NCBI GenBank assembly: GCA_002483445.1
Contig: DLHY01000047.1
Coordinates: 62,001-126,000, forward strand
DNA: 64,000 nucleotides
Direction: 5' to 3'
From: Blastocatellia bacterium UBA7656
Lineage (GTDB): Bacteria > Acidobacteriota > Blastocatellia > UBA7656
Positions 51,494 to 59,116 of the stretch are shown here, piece by piece (positions within the stretch are counted from its first letter, which is position 1; the number at the start of each line of letters is the position of its first letter). Below the pieces are notes generated by a model. It did no database searches, was not told the DNA's origin, and worked only from the letters and a program-made list of their open reading frames with translations. The position numbers and the translations under genes are program-made.

Positions 51494-53365
51494 ATGGCAG
51501 ACCATCACGAAGAAGAAGTATTAGGCAAGGCGTATGATTCGCGGTTGATGCGGCGACTGATGCGATATCTGTGGCCGTATAAATGGTTCGCGCTCACGTC
51601 GCTCGTATTGACGATATTGACCGCGCCGCTTGCACTCGCGGGGCCGCCGCTGACGAAGGCTGCAATCGATCTCTATCTCGACCCGCGAGCCACACCTACA
51701 GGTTTCGCGCTCTTTCTCAAAGGCGTGGGCGACTGGATTGGCTTTGGCGGCAGCAAGTACGAAGGCATCGCGTTTATCGCCCTCATTTTTCTGCTGGCGA
51801 GCATTCTCGCATTCGCCGTGCAATACACTATGGCCATCGTTATGCAGAAGATGGGTCAGTACATAATGTACGACCTGCGCAAGGAAGTCTTCGCGCATCT
51901 TCAGCGATTGCCCGTTCAGTTTTATGATCGCAATCCCGTAGGCCGTTTGATGACCCGGTTGACCACGGATGTAGATTCGCTCAACGAAATGTTCACCGCC
52001 GGAGTCATCGTCATATTCGGCGATCTGGCGATGATCTTCTACATCGCCATCTGGATGTTCACGGAAAACTGGCAACTCGCGCTCGTGTCGTTCGCAATTC
52101 TGCCGCTGCTCGGGGCGCTTACGATCTGGTTTCGCCTCGGCGCGCGGTCTTCGTTTCGTCAGGTGAGAGTGCGCATAGCGCGCATCAACGCTTTTTTGCA
52201 GGAACACATCACCGGTATGTCTGTCGTGCAGATGTTCAACCGGGAAGAAAAAGAGACGCGCGAATTCGAGCGCATCAACGACGCGCACCGCAAGGCCAAC
52301 ATCGATACGATTTTTTACTATGCCGTATTTTATCCGGCAGTCGAAATAATAGGAGCGATAGGAGTCGCGCTCATCATCTGGTACGGCGGCGGAAAAGTAG
52401 TTCAGGGCGCGGCCACTATTGGAACGCTTGTGGCGTTCGTGCAGTTGGCGCGATCTTTTTACGAGCCGATTTCCGACATAAGCGAAAAGTACAACATCCT
52501 GCAATCGGCCATGGCGTCATCTGAAAGGATATTCAAACTGCTCGATGAACCTGTCAGCATCGCATCGCCTGAAAAGCCCGTTCGAGTGGGTCGCGCCCGC
52601 GGTCGCATAGAATTTCGCAACGTGTGGTTCGCTTACAAAGATGAAGACTGGATTTTGAAGGACGTGTCATTCACAGCCGAACCGGGCGAGCGCGTGGCAT
52701 TCGTCGGCCACACCGGGGCAGGGAAGACGACGATCACCAACCTGCTGCTGCGATTTTATGACATACAGCGCGGGCAGATTCTTCTCGATGATATCGATAT
52801 TCGAGAGATGGATTTGGAAGAGTTGCGAGCGAATTTCAGCATAGTGCTTCAGGACGTGTTTCTGTTTTCGGGCGACGTCGCGATGAACATCCGACTCGGC
52901 AAGACGGAGATAACCGACGAGCAGTTGCGCAAAGCGGCGAGCGAAGTTCACGCGGATTCATTCATCAATCGACTCCAGGACGGATATAAAACAGAGATTC
53001 GCGAGCGCGGCGCGGGACTGTCCGTTGGGCAGAAGCAATTGATAAGTTTTGCCCGCGCGCTTGCGTTCGATCCGCGGGTGTTGATTCTGGATGAGGCGAC
53101 GAGTTCCATAGACACCGAGACGGAGATTTTGATACGCGATGCGGTCGGGCGATTGATGGAAGGGCGCACCTCGCTTGTCGTAGCTCATCGACTTTCGACC
53201 ATTCAATCGGTTGATAAGATCGTGGTGATGCACAAAGGTGAAATCCGCGAGGTAGGCGATCACCAGGAACTGCTGGCGCGTCGGGGGCTTTACTGGCGGC
53301 TTTATCAGTTGCAGTTTTATCAGGACTTCAAACGTTCGTTTACAGAAAGCGTGGCTGACGATTGA
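51494..53365 (+). CDS. ABC exporter half-transporter 2 (consensus catalytic site)
   Basis: 623 residues. Six membrane segments in about 30-340, preceded by a cytoplasmic start that includes MADHHEEEVLGKAYDSRLMR. NBD: Walker A GHTGAGKTT, Walker B VLILDEATSSIDTE with catalytic Glu. Its own signature is LSVGQKQL, a variant of LSGGQ. With the Asp-bearing partner at 49300 this gives one functional and one degenerate ATP site, the rule for heterodimeric type IV exporters. It probably works as a flippase or drug/peptide exporter. Confidence 0.9.
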   Translation: MADHHEEEVLGKAYDSRLMRRLMRYLWPYKWFALTSLVLTILTAPLALAGPPLTKAAIDLYLDPRATPTGFALFLKGVGDWIGFGGSKYEGIAFIALIFLLASILAFAVQYTMAIVMQKMGQYIMYDLRKEVFAHLQRLPVQFYDRNPVGRLMTRLTTDVDSLNEMFTAGVIVIFGDLAMIFYIAIWMFTENWQLALVSFAILPLLGALTIWFRLGARSSFRQVRVRIARINAFLQEHITGMSVVQMFNREEKETREFERINDAHRKANIDTIFYYAVFYPAVEIIGAIGVALIIWYGGGKVVQGAATIGTLVAFVQLARSFYEPISDISEKYNILQSAMASSERIFKLLDEPVSIASPEKPVRVGRARGRIEFRNVWFAYKDEDWILKDVSFTAEPGERVAFVGHTGAGKTTITNLLLRFYDIQRGQILLDDIDIREMDLEELRANFSIVLQDVFLFSGDVAMNIRLGKTEITDEQLRKAASEVHADSFINRLQDGYKTEIRERGAGLSVGQKQLISFARALAFDPRVLILDEATSSIDTETEILIRDAVGRLMEGRTSLVVAHRLSTIQSVDKIVVMHKGEIREVGDHQELLARRGLYWRLYQLQFYQDFKRSFTESVADD

Positions 53366-53427
53366 ATCGCGCGCCTGGAATTTCTTTCTTTCCATTTCTC
53401 TAAATCGAAATGTCAGAGAGCAGGAAG

Positions 53428-53895
53428 TCACCCTCCTTCAAGTGCATCCCGGATCGTGCCGCCGCTGATTTCGGACACTTGTTTTAACTCTGTGGCATAT
53501 ACGATGAAGCGCGGGGCAAAACACGCCCGCTCCAAATCTTCAAATCTTCCAGTCAGCAGGACTTCAACCTTTTTGTACTCATCGGGATAGTTTATTTCCT
53601 TCATCCTCTCGATCAGAAGTTGAGAGATTCCCGTTTGCAGAAATGCCTGGTCAAACTCAAGAGTTGCCCAAGCGTCGCTTCGCGGGCCGCACTCGATACC
53701 GTTCAGTTGCATCGCTCCGGTGGGAGAGCAATAAAGAGCCGCCCTGATCGTGATTATCTGATCATCGTACTCAGACGGATTCAAAGAGATGTCGCAAAGA
53801 GACAAGGGACGCGAGGATTTTTCTCCTATTGAGGTGACTCCAAACCCAATCGCGAAAACGATGCCGACGATTGCTATGAGAATGATGTTTTTCAT
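53428..53895 (-). CDS. Exported hypothetical protein
   Basis: 155 residues. A signal peptide or anchor (MKNIILIAIVGIVFAIGFGV) is followed by a compact beta-rich domain: LCDISLNPSEYDDQIITIRAAL, WATLEFDQAF, KVEVLLTGRFEDL. The DIxxNPxxYDGxxVxVxG-like opening is typical of OB-fold-like exported domains. Four cysteines, likely disulfide-bonded. No known family or neighbour gives a function. Confidence 0.65.
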   Translation of the reverse strand: MKNIILIAIVGIVFAIGFGVTSIGEKSSRPLSLCDISLNPSEYDDQIITIRAALYCSPTGAMQLNGIECGPRSDAWATLEFDQAFLQTGISQLLIERMKEINYPDEYKKVEVLLTGRFEDLERACFAPRFIVYATELKQVSEISGGTIRDALEGG

Positions 53896-54079
53896 AACTG
53901 ATCGTTTAGACCCTGCGTGATGCCGAGATGTTCCGCCTGATCATTCTGACTCGATAAAAAGCAACATCCGACAGCTTCGCGCGCTGACACAAATATCTGA
54001 TGGGTCAAAGTCGACTCGAAAGTTTATCCGTTGCGTTTGATCGCTCCGTGAGCAGTCGTGTATCGTTGCTGTCTATTCA

Positions 54080-55423
54080 ATGACCGATCAAACCTTGCCA
54101 TCGAAAGACTCCACCGATGAAACCAGACGAGGATTGTTTGCCGCGCTGACGATTGATATCGCGCCGCTTAGGGCCTCGCGCGATTACCGCCTTTTGTACG
54201 TGGGGCAGTTCGTTTCAGGATTCGGCTCGGCGATCAGTTACGTCGTGCTTCCGTGGCAGATGTATCAACTGACGCATTCTTCGCTGGCCGTCGGGATGAT
54301 AGGGGTCGTTGAATTCGCGCCGATGTTTTTGATGGCTTTTATAGGCGGCGCTCTGGCGGATTACATCGACCGGCGGCGATTGATATTCCTGTCGGAACTG
54401 GGACTGGCGCTCTGTTGCATAGTGCTGGTCGTGAATTCCTTATCGCCTGATCCGCGACCGTGGATATTGTTTCTGATCGCCGGACTGTTTGCCGCTCTAA
54501 ACGGCCTGCATCGACCCGCGCTCGAAGCCCTGACTCCGCGGCTGGTCGATCCGCGTCACTTGCCCGCCGTTTCTGCGCTCAACAGTTTACGTTTCAACTT
54601 CAACTTCATAGTCGGAGCGGCAATTGCAGGCGTGATCGCCGCCAGTTTAGGAGCGGCCCCGGCGTTCGCTATTGACGCAGCGACGTTCATCATCTCGATC
54701 ATCACGATTCTCCTGATCCGTTCCATCCCCGTGCCGAAGGATGCTGATCGCGCAAGCCTGAGATCAATCATCGATGGTTTGAAGTATGCGCGCAGTCGTC
54801 AGGAGTTGATCGGGACTTATCTGATCGACATCAATGCGATGTTTTTCGGTATGCCGATGGCGCTCTTTCCGGCCATCGCGGACAGTTTCGGCGGCGCATC
54901 AGTCGGATTGTTTTACGCGATGCCTGCGGTCGGGTCGCTCGTCCTGACGCTGACTTCAGGCTGGACTAATCGCATCAACAAGCATGGGCTTGCAGTGACT
55001 ATTGCGGCTGCTGTTTGGGGCGTGGCGATCATCGGCTTCGGGCTGTCGAACCATTTATGGCTGGCATTGTTTTTTCTGGCTCTGGCGGGAGCCGCCGACA
55101 TGGTGAGCGGGTTGTTCAGAATGACGATATGGAATCAGACTATTCCTGACCACCTCAGAGGCAGGCTTGCGAGTATAGAGATGATCAGCTACCTGACAGG
55201 GCCGTATCTAGGAAACGCGGAAGCCGGTCTTGTGGCGAGCCTCGTCGGATTGCGCGCATCAGTCGTTTCAGGCGGTGTGATGTGCGTTGTGGGTTCGGGA
55301 CTGCTGGCATTGTTGCTTCCGGCCTTCATTCGATACGACGGGCGCGAAGGATTGGCGCGCAAGCTGAGAGAAGAACGAGAGCGCGAGCAAACGGTGATGA
55401 ATCGGCGCGGCGTGTCTTCCTGA
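54080..55423 (+). CDS. MFS exporter (MFS_3/EntS-like)
   Basis: 447 residues with 11-12 membrane segments. The MFS_3-type opening YRLLYVGQFVSGFGSAISYV and LADYIDRRRLIFLSELGLAL (motif A) are present. The centre carries a charged loop (VPKDADRASLRSIIDGLKYA). Family members export siderophores or drugs. The start ATG has no clear ribosome-binding site. Single gene, convergent with the gamma-glutamyltransferase gene. Confidence 0.87.
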   Translation: MTDQTLPSKDSTDETRRGLFAALTIDIAPLRASRDYRLLYVGQFVSGFGSAISYVVLPWQMYQLTHSSLAVGMIGVVEFAPMFLMAFIGGALADYIDRRRLIFLSELGLALCCIVLVVNSLSPDPRPWILFLIAGLFAALNGLHRPALEALTPRLVDPRHLPAVSALNSLRFNFNFIVGAAIAGVIAASLGAAPAFAIDAATFIISIITILLIRSIPVPKDADRASLRSIIDGLKYARSRQELIGTYLIDINAMFFGMPMALFPAIADSFGGASVGLFYAMPAVGSLVLTLTSGWTNRINKHGLAVTIAAAVWGVAIIGFGLSNHLWLALFFLALAGAADMVSGLFRMTIWNQTIPDHLRGRLASIEMISYLTGPYLGNAEAGLVASLVGLRASVVSGGVMCVVGSGLLALLLPAFIRYDGREGLARKLREEREREQTVMNRRGVSS

Positions 55424-55443
55424 TCCTTTTCGCAATCGCGCGG

Positions 55444-57111
55444 CTACAGACCTTTCGCCGCCCCTTCGCCCCGCGGGTCGGCTCCGCCCGTGAATCGAAT
55501 TATTCTGCCTTTCGCGTCATACTCGATGCTGAGTCCGTGCGCGTTCCCAATCCCTCCGACTACGCGAAGCTTATGGCCCATCTCCGTCAGGCGATTGCGC
55601 GTGCTTTCACTGATGCCGCGTTCGACGGCTATCGAATCAGGCTCGATAAAACTTATGCGCGGCGCGGCGATAGCGTCCTGCACGTTCATTTTGAAATCAA
55701 TAAGATTCATGATCATCTGCGGAACAGTCTGGCCGATTGTGTGACCTCCCGGCGTGCCTATGGCTACCCACGGTCGGCCATCGCGAAAAATTATCGTCGG
55801 GCAATCCCCTGAAAGTTTTCTTCTTCCCGGATATGCATCCATCGGATTTCCCTTTGGCTCGAATGTGCAATACGAAAGCGAATTGTTCAACCAGATTCCT
55901 GTCCCGCTTGGCATCAGCTTGCTTCCGAAAAGTCCGCCGAGAGTCTGAGTGGCGCTAACGACGTTGCCCCATTTGTCAGCAACGACGAAATGAGTCGTGT
56001 GACCGTTTGCGGGCGTGTTCGTTTTCGGAGGCTCGTAAGGCTTTGCCTTCTGAGGGTCTATATTCGCCGCTTCTTCGGCCCAGTATTTTTCCGACAGCAG
56101 CATATCGAGAGGCGGGGGCGCGATGTCAGGATCGCCCGCGTATCGAAGCCGAACCCAGAAGCCGTGCTTGGTCGCTTCGGCGAAGCGATGAAGATAAGCG
56201 ACGCTGTTATGTCCCATCGCCGAGAGATCGAAACGACTCATCAGGCCGAGCCGCACGAGCATATCGAAAGCATTGGCGGGCGGAGAGGCTGTGACGATGC
56301 GATAGCCGCGATAATTTATCTGTATCGTCTCCCACCATTCAGGCTTATTATTTTTCAAATCATCGAGCGTCAGAAAACTTCCGGCGTCTTTCATCGCCGC
56401 ATCGACCATTCGGCCAAGCTCGCCGCCGTGAAGCGCCGAAGCCCCCTGGCGTGCGATCAATCGAAAAGAATTCGCCAGGTCTTTTTGAACGAGCCGTTCG
56501 CCTGTGTTAAGCGGCTGACCGCTCTTGCCATAAAACTCTTTTGCGTGATCGGGGAACGCAGGGAATCCGGATTTGATCATCTGAGCAGTGCGCTCGCTTA
56601 TGGGGAATCCTTCATCGGCAAGTTTGGTCGCCGCGTCGAAAAGCTTCGCCCACGGGAGCCTGCCGTATTTTTTCGACATATCCTCCCACGCTTTGAGGTT
56701 GCCGGGAGTTGAGACGGCTTTGGCTCCTTCGCGGTTTTTCATGTGGTTCGGAGTCGGGGCGCGAAAGACATCCGAATCCAATGACGCGGGAATTCTGCCG
56801 CTGGTGTTGAGAAATTTCGCCTCGCGTTTCCGCGCGTCGTAAACGACTACGGTGCCGTATCCGCCTATGCCTGACATCATCGGCTCGACGACGTTGAGCG
56901 CGGCAGCGACGGCAATCGCGGCGTCGAACGCATTGCCGCCCGCCGCAAGCGCATCAAGCCCCGCCTGAGTCGCAAGCGGATGCGCGGAGCTTACCATTCC
57001 GCGCGAGCCTGTGGCCGGAGATTTCGGCGCGGTGTTTTGATAAAGTCCAATTGATTCGAAATTCATAAGCAATAAAACGAAAACGGCTGCTACAGGTTTG
57101 ATCTTCAACAT
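55444..57111 (-). CDS. ggt: Gamma-glutamyltransferase
   Basis: 555 residues from ATG 57111, with GGAGG upstream; a longer frame would start inside a repeat array. Signal peptide (KPVAAVFVLLLMNFESIG). The large-subunit region has GMVSSAHPLATQAGLDAL and GNAFDAAIAVAAALNVVEP. The autocatalytic cleavage site and nucleophile Thr are in NGHTTHFVVAD. The small subunit has GGGTIGQ-like GGHTIGQTVPQM. It hydrolyses or transfers the gamma-glutamyl group of glutathione and other peptides in the periplasm. Confidence 0.9.
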   Translation of the reverse strand: MLKIKPVAAVFVLLLMNFESIGLYQNTAPKSPATGSRGMVSSAHPLATQAGLDALAAGGNAFDAAIAVAAALNVVEPMMSGIGGYGTVVVYDARKREAKFLNTSGRIPASLDSDVFRAPTPNHMKNREGAKAVSTPGNLKAWEDMSKKYGRLPWAKLFDAATKLADEGFPISERTAQMIKSGFPAFPDHAKEFYGKSGQPLNTGERLVQKDLANSFRLIARQGASALHGGELGRMVDAAMKDAGSFLTLDDLKNNKPEWWETIQINYRGYRIVTASPPANAFDMLVRLGLMSRFDLSAMGHNSVAYLHRFAEATKHGFWVRLRYAGDPDIAPPPLDMLLSEKYWAEEAANIDPQKAKPYEPPKTNTPANGHTTHFVVADKWGNVVSATQTLGGLFGSKLMPSGTGIWLNNSLSYCTFEPKGNPMDAYPGRRKLSGDCPTIIFRDGRPWVAIGTPGGHTIGQTVPQMIMNLIDFKMNVQDAIAAPRISFIEPDSIAVERGISESTRNRLTEMGHKLRVVGGIGNAHGLSIEYDAKGRIIRFTGGADPRGEGAAKGL

Positions 57112-57239
57112 CGTTGCCTCCCATATCAGCGCATAATAATTCATCAATGGAACGGAAACAATGCGCTGATCGAACAGAATAATTGCGCATCCGGCTTCTG
57201 CATAGCCATCTATTTCTTCGAAGCCGAGGTCGAAGAGAG

Positions 57240-57344
57240 AAACCACCGATGAACACCGATGGACACAGATAGAACGAGCCTGAGATTTCTCTACTTTTTC
57301 TGCTTCTCGTCTTATCAGTGTTTATCTGTGTTCATCGTTGGTTC
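57240..57344. repeat. Inverted tandem array, gene-less
   Basis: Arms at 57240-57273 and 57311-57344 are reverse complements of GATGAACACCGATGGACAC-type units (period about 11-14), with a T-rich loop. It fills the space between the divergent gamma-glutamyltransferase and oxidoreductase genes (57112-57437). Member of the short-tandem inverted family. No ORF. Confidence 0.75.
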
Positions 57345-57437
57345 ATTCTTTCCGGCTGAAAATTAAAGTGACATGCGATTCTGCTATGCTCGCGGATTTG
57401 CCTCTCCGTGTTTGACTCTGATAGATTCCCCTCACCG

Positions 57438-58433
57438 ATGGAAAATAAACCAGTGATAGCGGTGGCTGGTGCCGGATACTGGGGCGTCAACCATGTGCGT
57501 AACTTTCATGAGCTTGGCGCTCTGGGGACGGTATGCGATACGAGCGCACAGTCTCTTTCCCGAATAGCCGAACGATTCAGCGGCGCGCGAACTGAAATCG
57601 ATTTCGACACGGTTCTCAGCGACTCTTCTATTCGCGGAGTCGTCGTAGCCACGCCTGCCGAATATCATTACAAGATGGCCCTCGCGGCAATCGAAGCGGG
57701 CAAGGATGTGCTTGTTGAAAAGCCGCTGACTCTCAGCGTCGAAGAAGGCGAAAGGCTCGTCCGTTCAGCCCGCGAGCGCGGCGCGATTCTGATGGTCGGA
57801 CACCTGCTCGAATATCACCCGGCGGTGTTGAGGCTGCGCGAGTTGATCTCGACCGGCGCGCTCGGCCACTTGCGCTACGTCTATTCTAGTCGTCTCAATT
57901 TGGGCAAAGTCCGCCGCGAAGAAAATATACTCTGGAGCTTCGCCCCTCACGACATCGCTATCATTCTCCGACTCGTCGGCAGCCTTCCCGTAAGAGTCGC
58001 GGCGACCGGCGGCGCATACCTTCAACCTGCGATAGCCGATGTGACAGTCACCCATCTCGAATTTCCAGGCGGCGTGCGCGCGCACATATTCGTAAGCTGG
58101 CTTCATCCCTACAAAGAGCAGCGCATGTCGGTCATCGGCTCTTCGCGCATGGCCGTGTTCGATGATGTCGTCAAACAGGACAAACTGCGCGTTTATGATC
58201 AGGGCGTCGAATTGATCAACGGCGAAATGGTCGCGCGCAAAAACGAAGGCGTTCCCGAGACTATCGCCGGAGATGAGCCATTGCGGAGTCAGTGCAGTCA
58301 TTTTCTTGAGTGCATAGCGACGCGACGGCAACCGCTCACAGACGGCGAAAGCGGGTTGAGAGTTTTGCGCGTGCTTGACGCTGCCGAATCGTCTCTCGCG
58401 CAGGGCGGAGAGCCGGTCGATTTGAAAGGGTAA
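57438..58433 (+). CDS. Gfo/Idh/MocA oxidoreductase, WlbA-like
   Basis: 331 residues from ATG 57438. Rossmann motif VAGAGYWGVNHVRNF and the EKPLT catalytic-Lys region (VLVEKPLTLSVEEG) are typical. The second half (HLLEYHPAVLRLRELI, ILWSFAPHDIAIILRL) has the fingerprint of the WlbA/WbpB group, which oxidises UDP-GlcNAcA at C-3. The downstream acetyltransferase starts two bases after the stop. Together they would make UDP-2,3-diacetamido sugars for a surface polysaccharide; this pathway is inferred from the pair. Confidence 0.87.
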   Translation: MENKPVIAVAGAGYWGVNHVRNFHELGALGTVCDTSAQSLSRIAERFSGARTEIDFDTVLSDSSIRGVVVATPAEYHYKMALAAIEAGKDVLVEKPLTLSVEEGERLVRSARERGAILMVGHLLEYHPAVLRLRELISTGALGHLRYVYSSRLNLGKVRREENILWSFAPHDIAIILRLVGSLPVRVAATGGAYLQPAIADVTVTHLEFPGGVRAHIFVSWLHPYKEQRMSVIGSSRMAVFDDVVKQDKLRVYDQGVELINGEMVARKNEGVPETIAGDEPLRSQCSHFLECIATRRQPLTDGESGLRVLRVLDAAESSLAQGGEPVDLKG

Positions 58434-58435
58434 GG

Positions 58436-59026
58436 ATGGAGAAAGATTATTTCGTGCATGAATCGAGTTACGTTGATGAGCCAAGCGAGATAGGCGAGGG
58501 GACGAAGATATGGCACTTCTCACACGTGATGAAAAATTCCAGAATCGGAAAACGATGCAATATAGGCCAGAACGTCGTCATCTCGCCTGACGTTCGCATA
58601 GGCGACAATGTGAAGATTCAAAACAACGTCAGCGTCTACACCGGAGTCGAGCTTGAAGACGATGTGTTTTGCGGGCCTTCGATGGTCTTCACCAACGTCG
58701 TCAACCCGCGCAGCCACGTTTCGCGCAAAGATGAATACAGAAAAACTCTGGTCAAGCGGGGCGCATCAATCGGAGCCAACGCGACCGTCGTGTGCGGGCA
58801 TACGATTGGCCGATACGCATTCATCGGCGCGGGCGCGGTCGTGACGAAAGACGTTCCCGATTACGCGCTCGTGGTCGGCAATCCCGGTCGCGTGGCCGGA
58901 TGGATGTGCCAGTGCGGAATAAAACTCGACCTCTCAAGTAATGCAGAGAAGAGCGAAGAGGCTGTGTGCAACGCCTGCGGAAAAAAGTACGCGAAGGAAA
59001 ACGGCAGCGTCAGAGAAATCCTGTAG
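58436..59026 (+). CDS. Left-handed beta-helix acetyltransferase, WlbB-like
   Basis: 196 residues. Hexapeptide repeats run through most of the protein (IGEGTKIWHFSHVMKNSRIG, NIGQNVVISPDVRIGDNVKI, then IGANATVVCGHTIGRYAFIG). The WlbB feature VVGNPGRVAGWMCQCG is followed by a C-terminal zinc ribbon (CQCG...CNACGKKY). It acetylates the 3-amino group of a UDP-sugar made by the upstream WlbA-like enzyme and a PLP aminotransferase encoded elsewhere. The start overlaps the two-base gap with wlbA. Confidence 0.88.
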   Translation: MEKDYFVHESSYVDEPSEIGEGTKIWHFSHVMKNSRIGKRCNIGQNVVISPDVRIGDNVKIQNNVSVYTGVELEDDVFCGPSMVFTNVVNPRSHVSRKDEYRKTLVKRGASIGANATVVCGHTIGRYAFIGAGAVVTKDVPDYALVVGNPGRVAGWMCQCGIKLDLSSNAEKSEEAVCNACGKKYAKENGSVREIL

Positions 59027-59093
59027 CGCAATCTGACGGATTGCGCTCCCTGAAAGCATGACAATTTGGACAGCGCAAGCTAACAGCTTACGC
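59025..59093. repeat. Two REP-like palindromes after the acetyltransferase gene
   Basis: AGCGCAATC-TGACG-GATTGCGCT (59025-59047) and GCGCAAGCT-AAC-AGCTTACGC (59073-59093). They overlap the stop of the acetyltransferase gene and match the pattern of sites at 2080 and 19121. The first could act as a terminator, though no T-run follows. Confidence 0.6.
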
Positions 59094-59116
59094 CATAAAT
59101 TCGGAGGAGAACCGCC

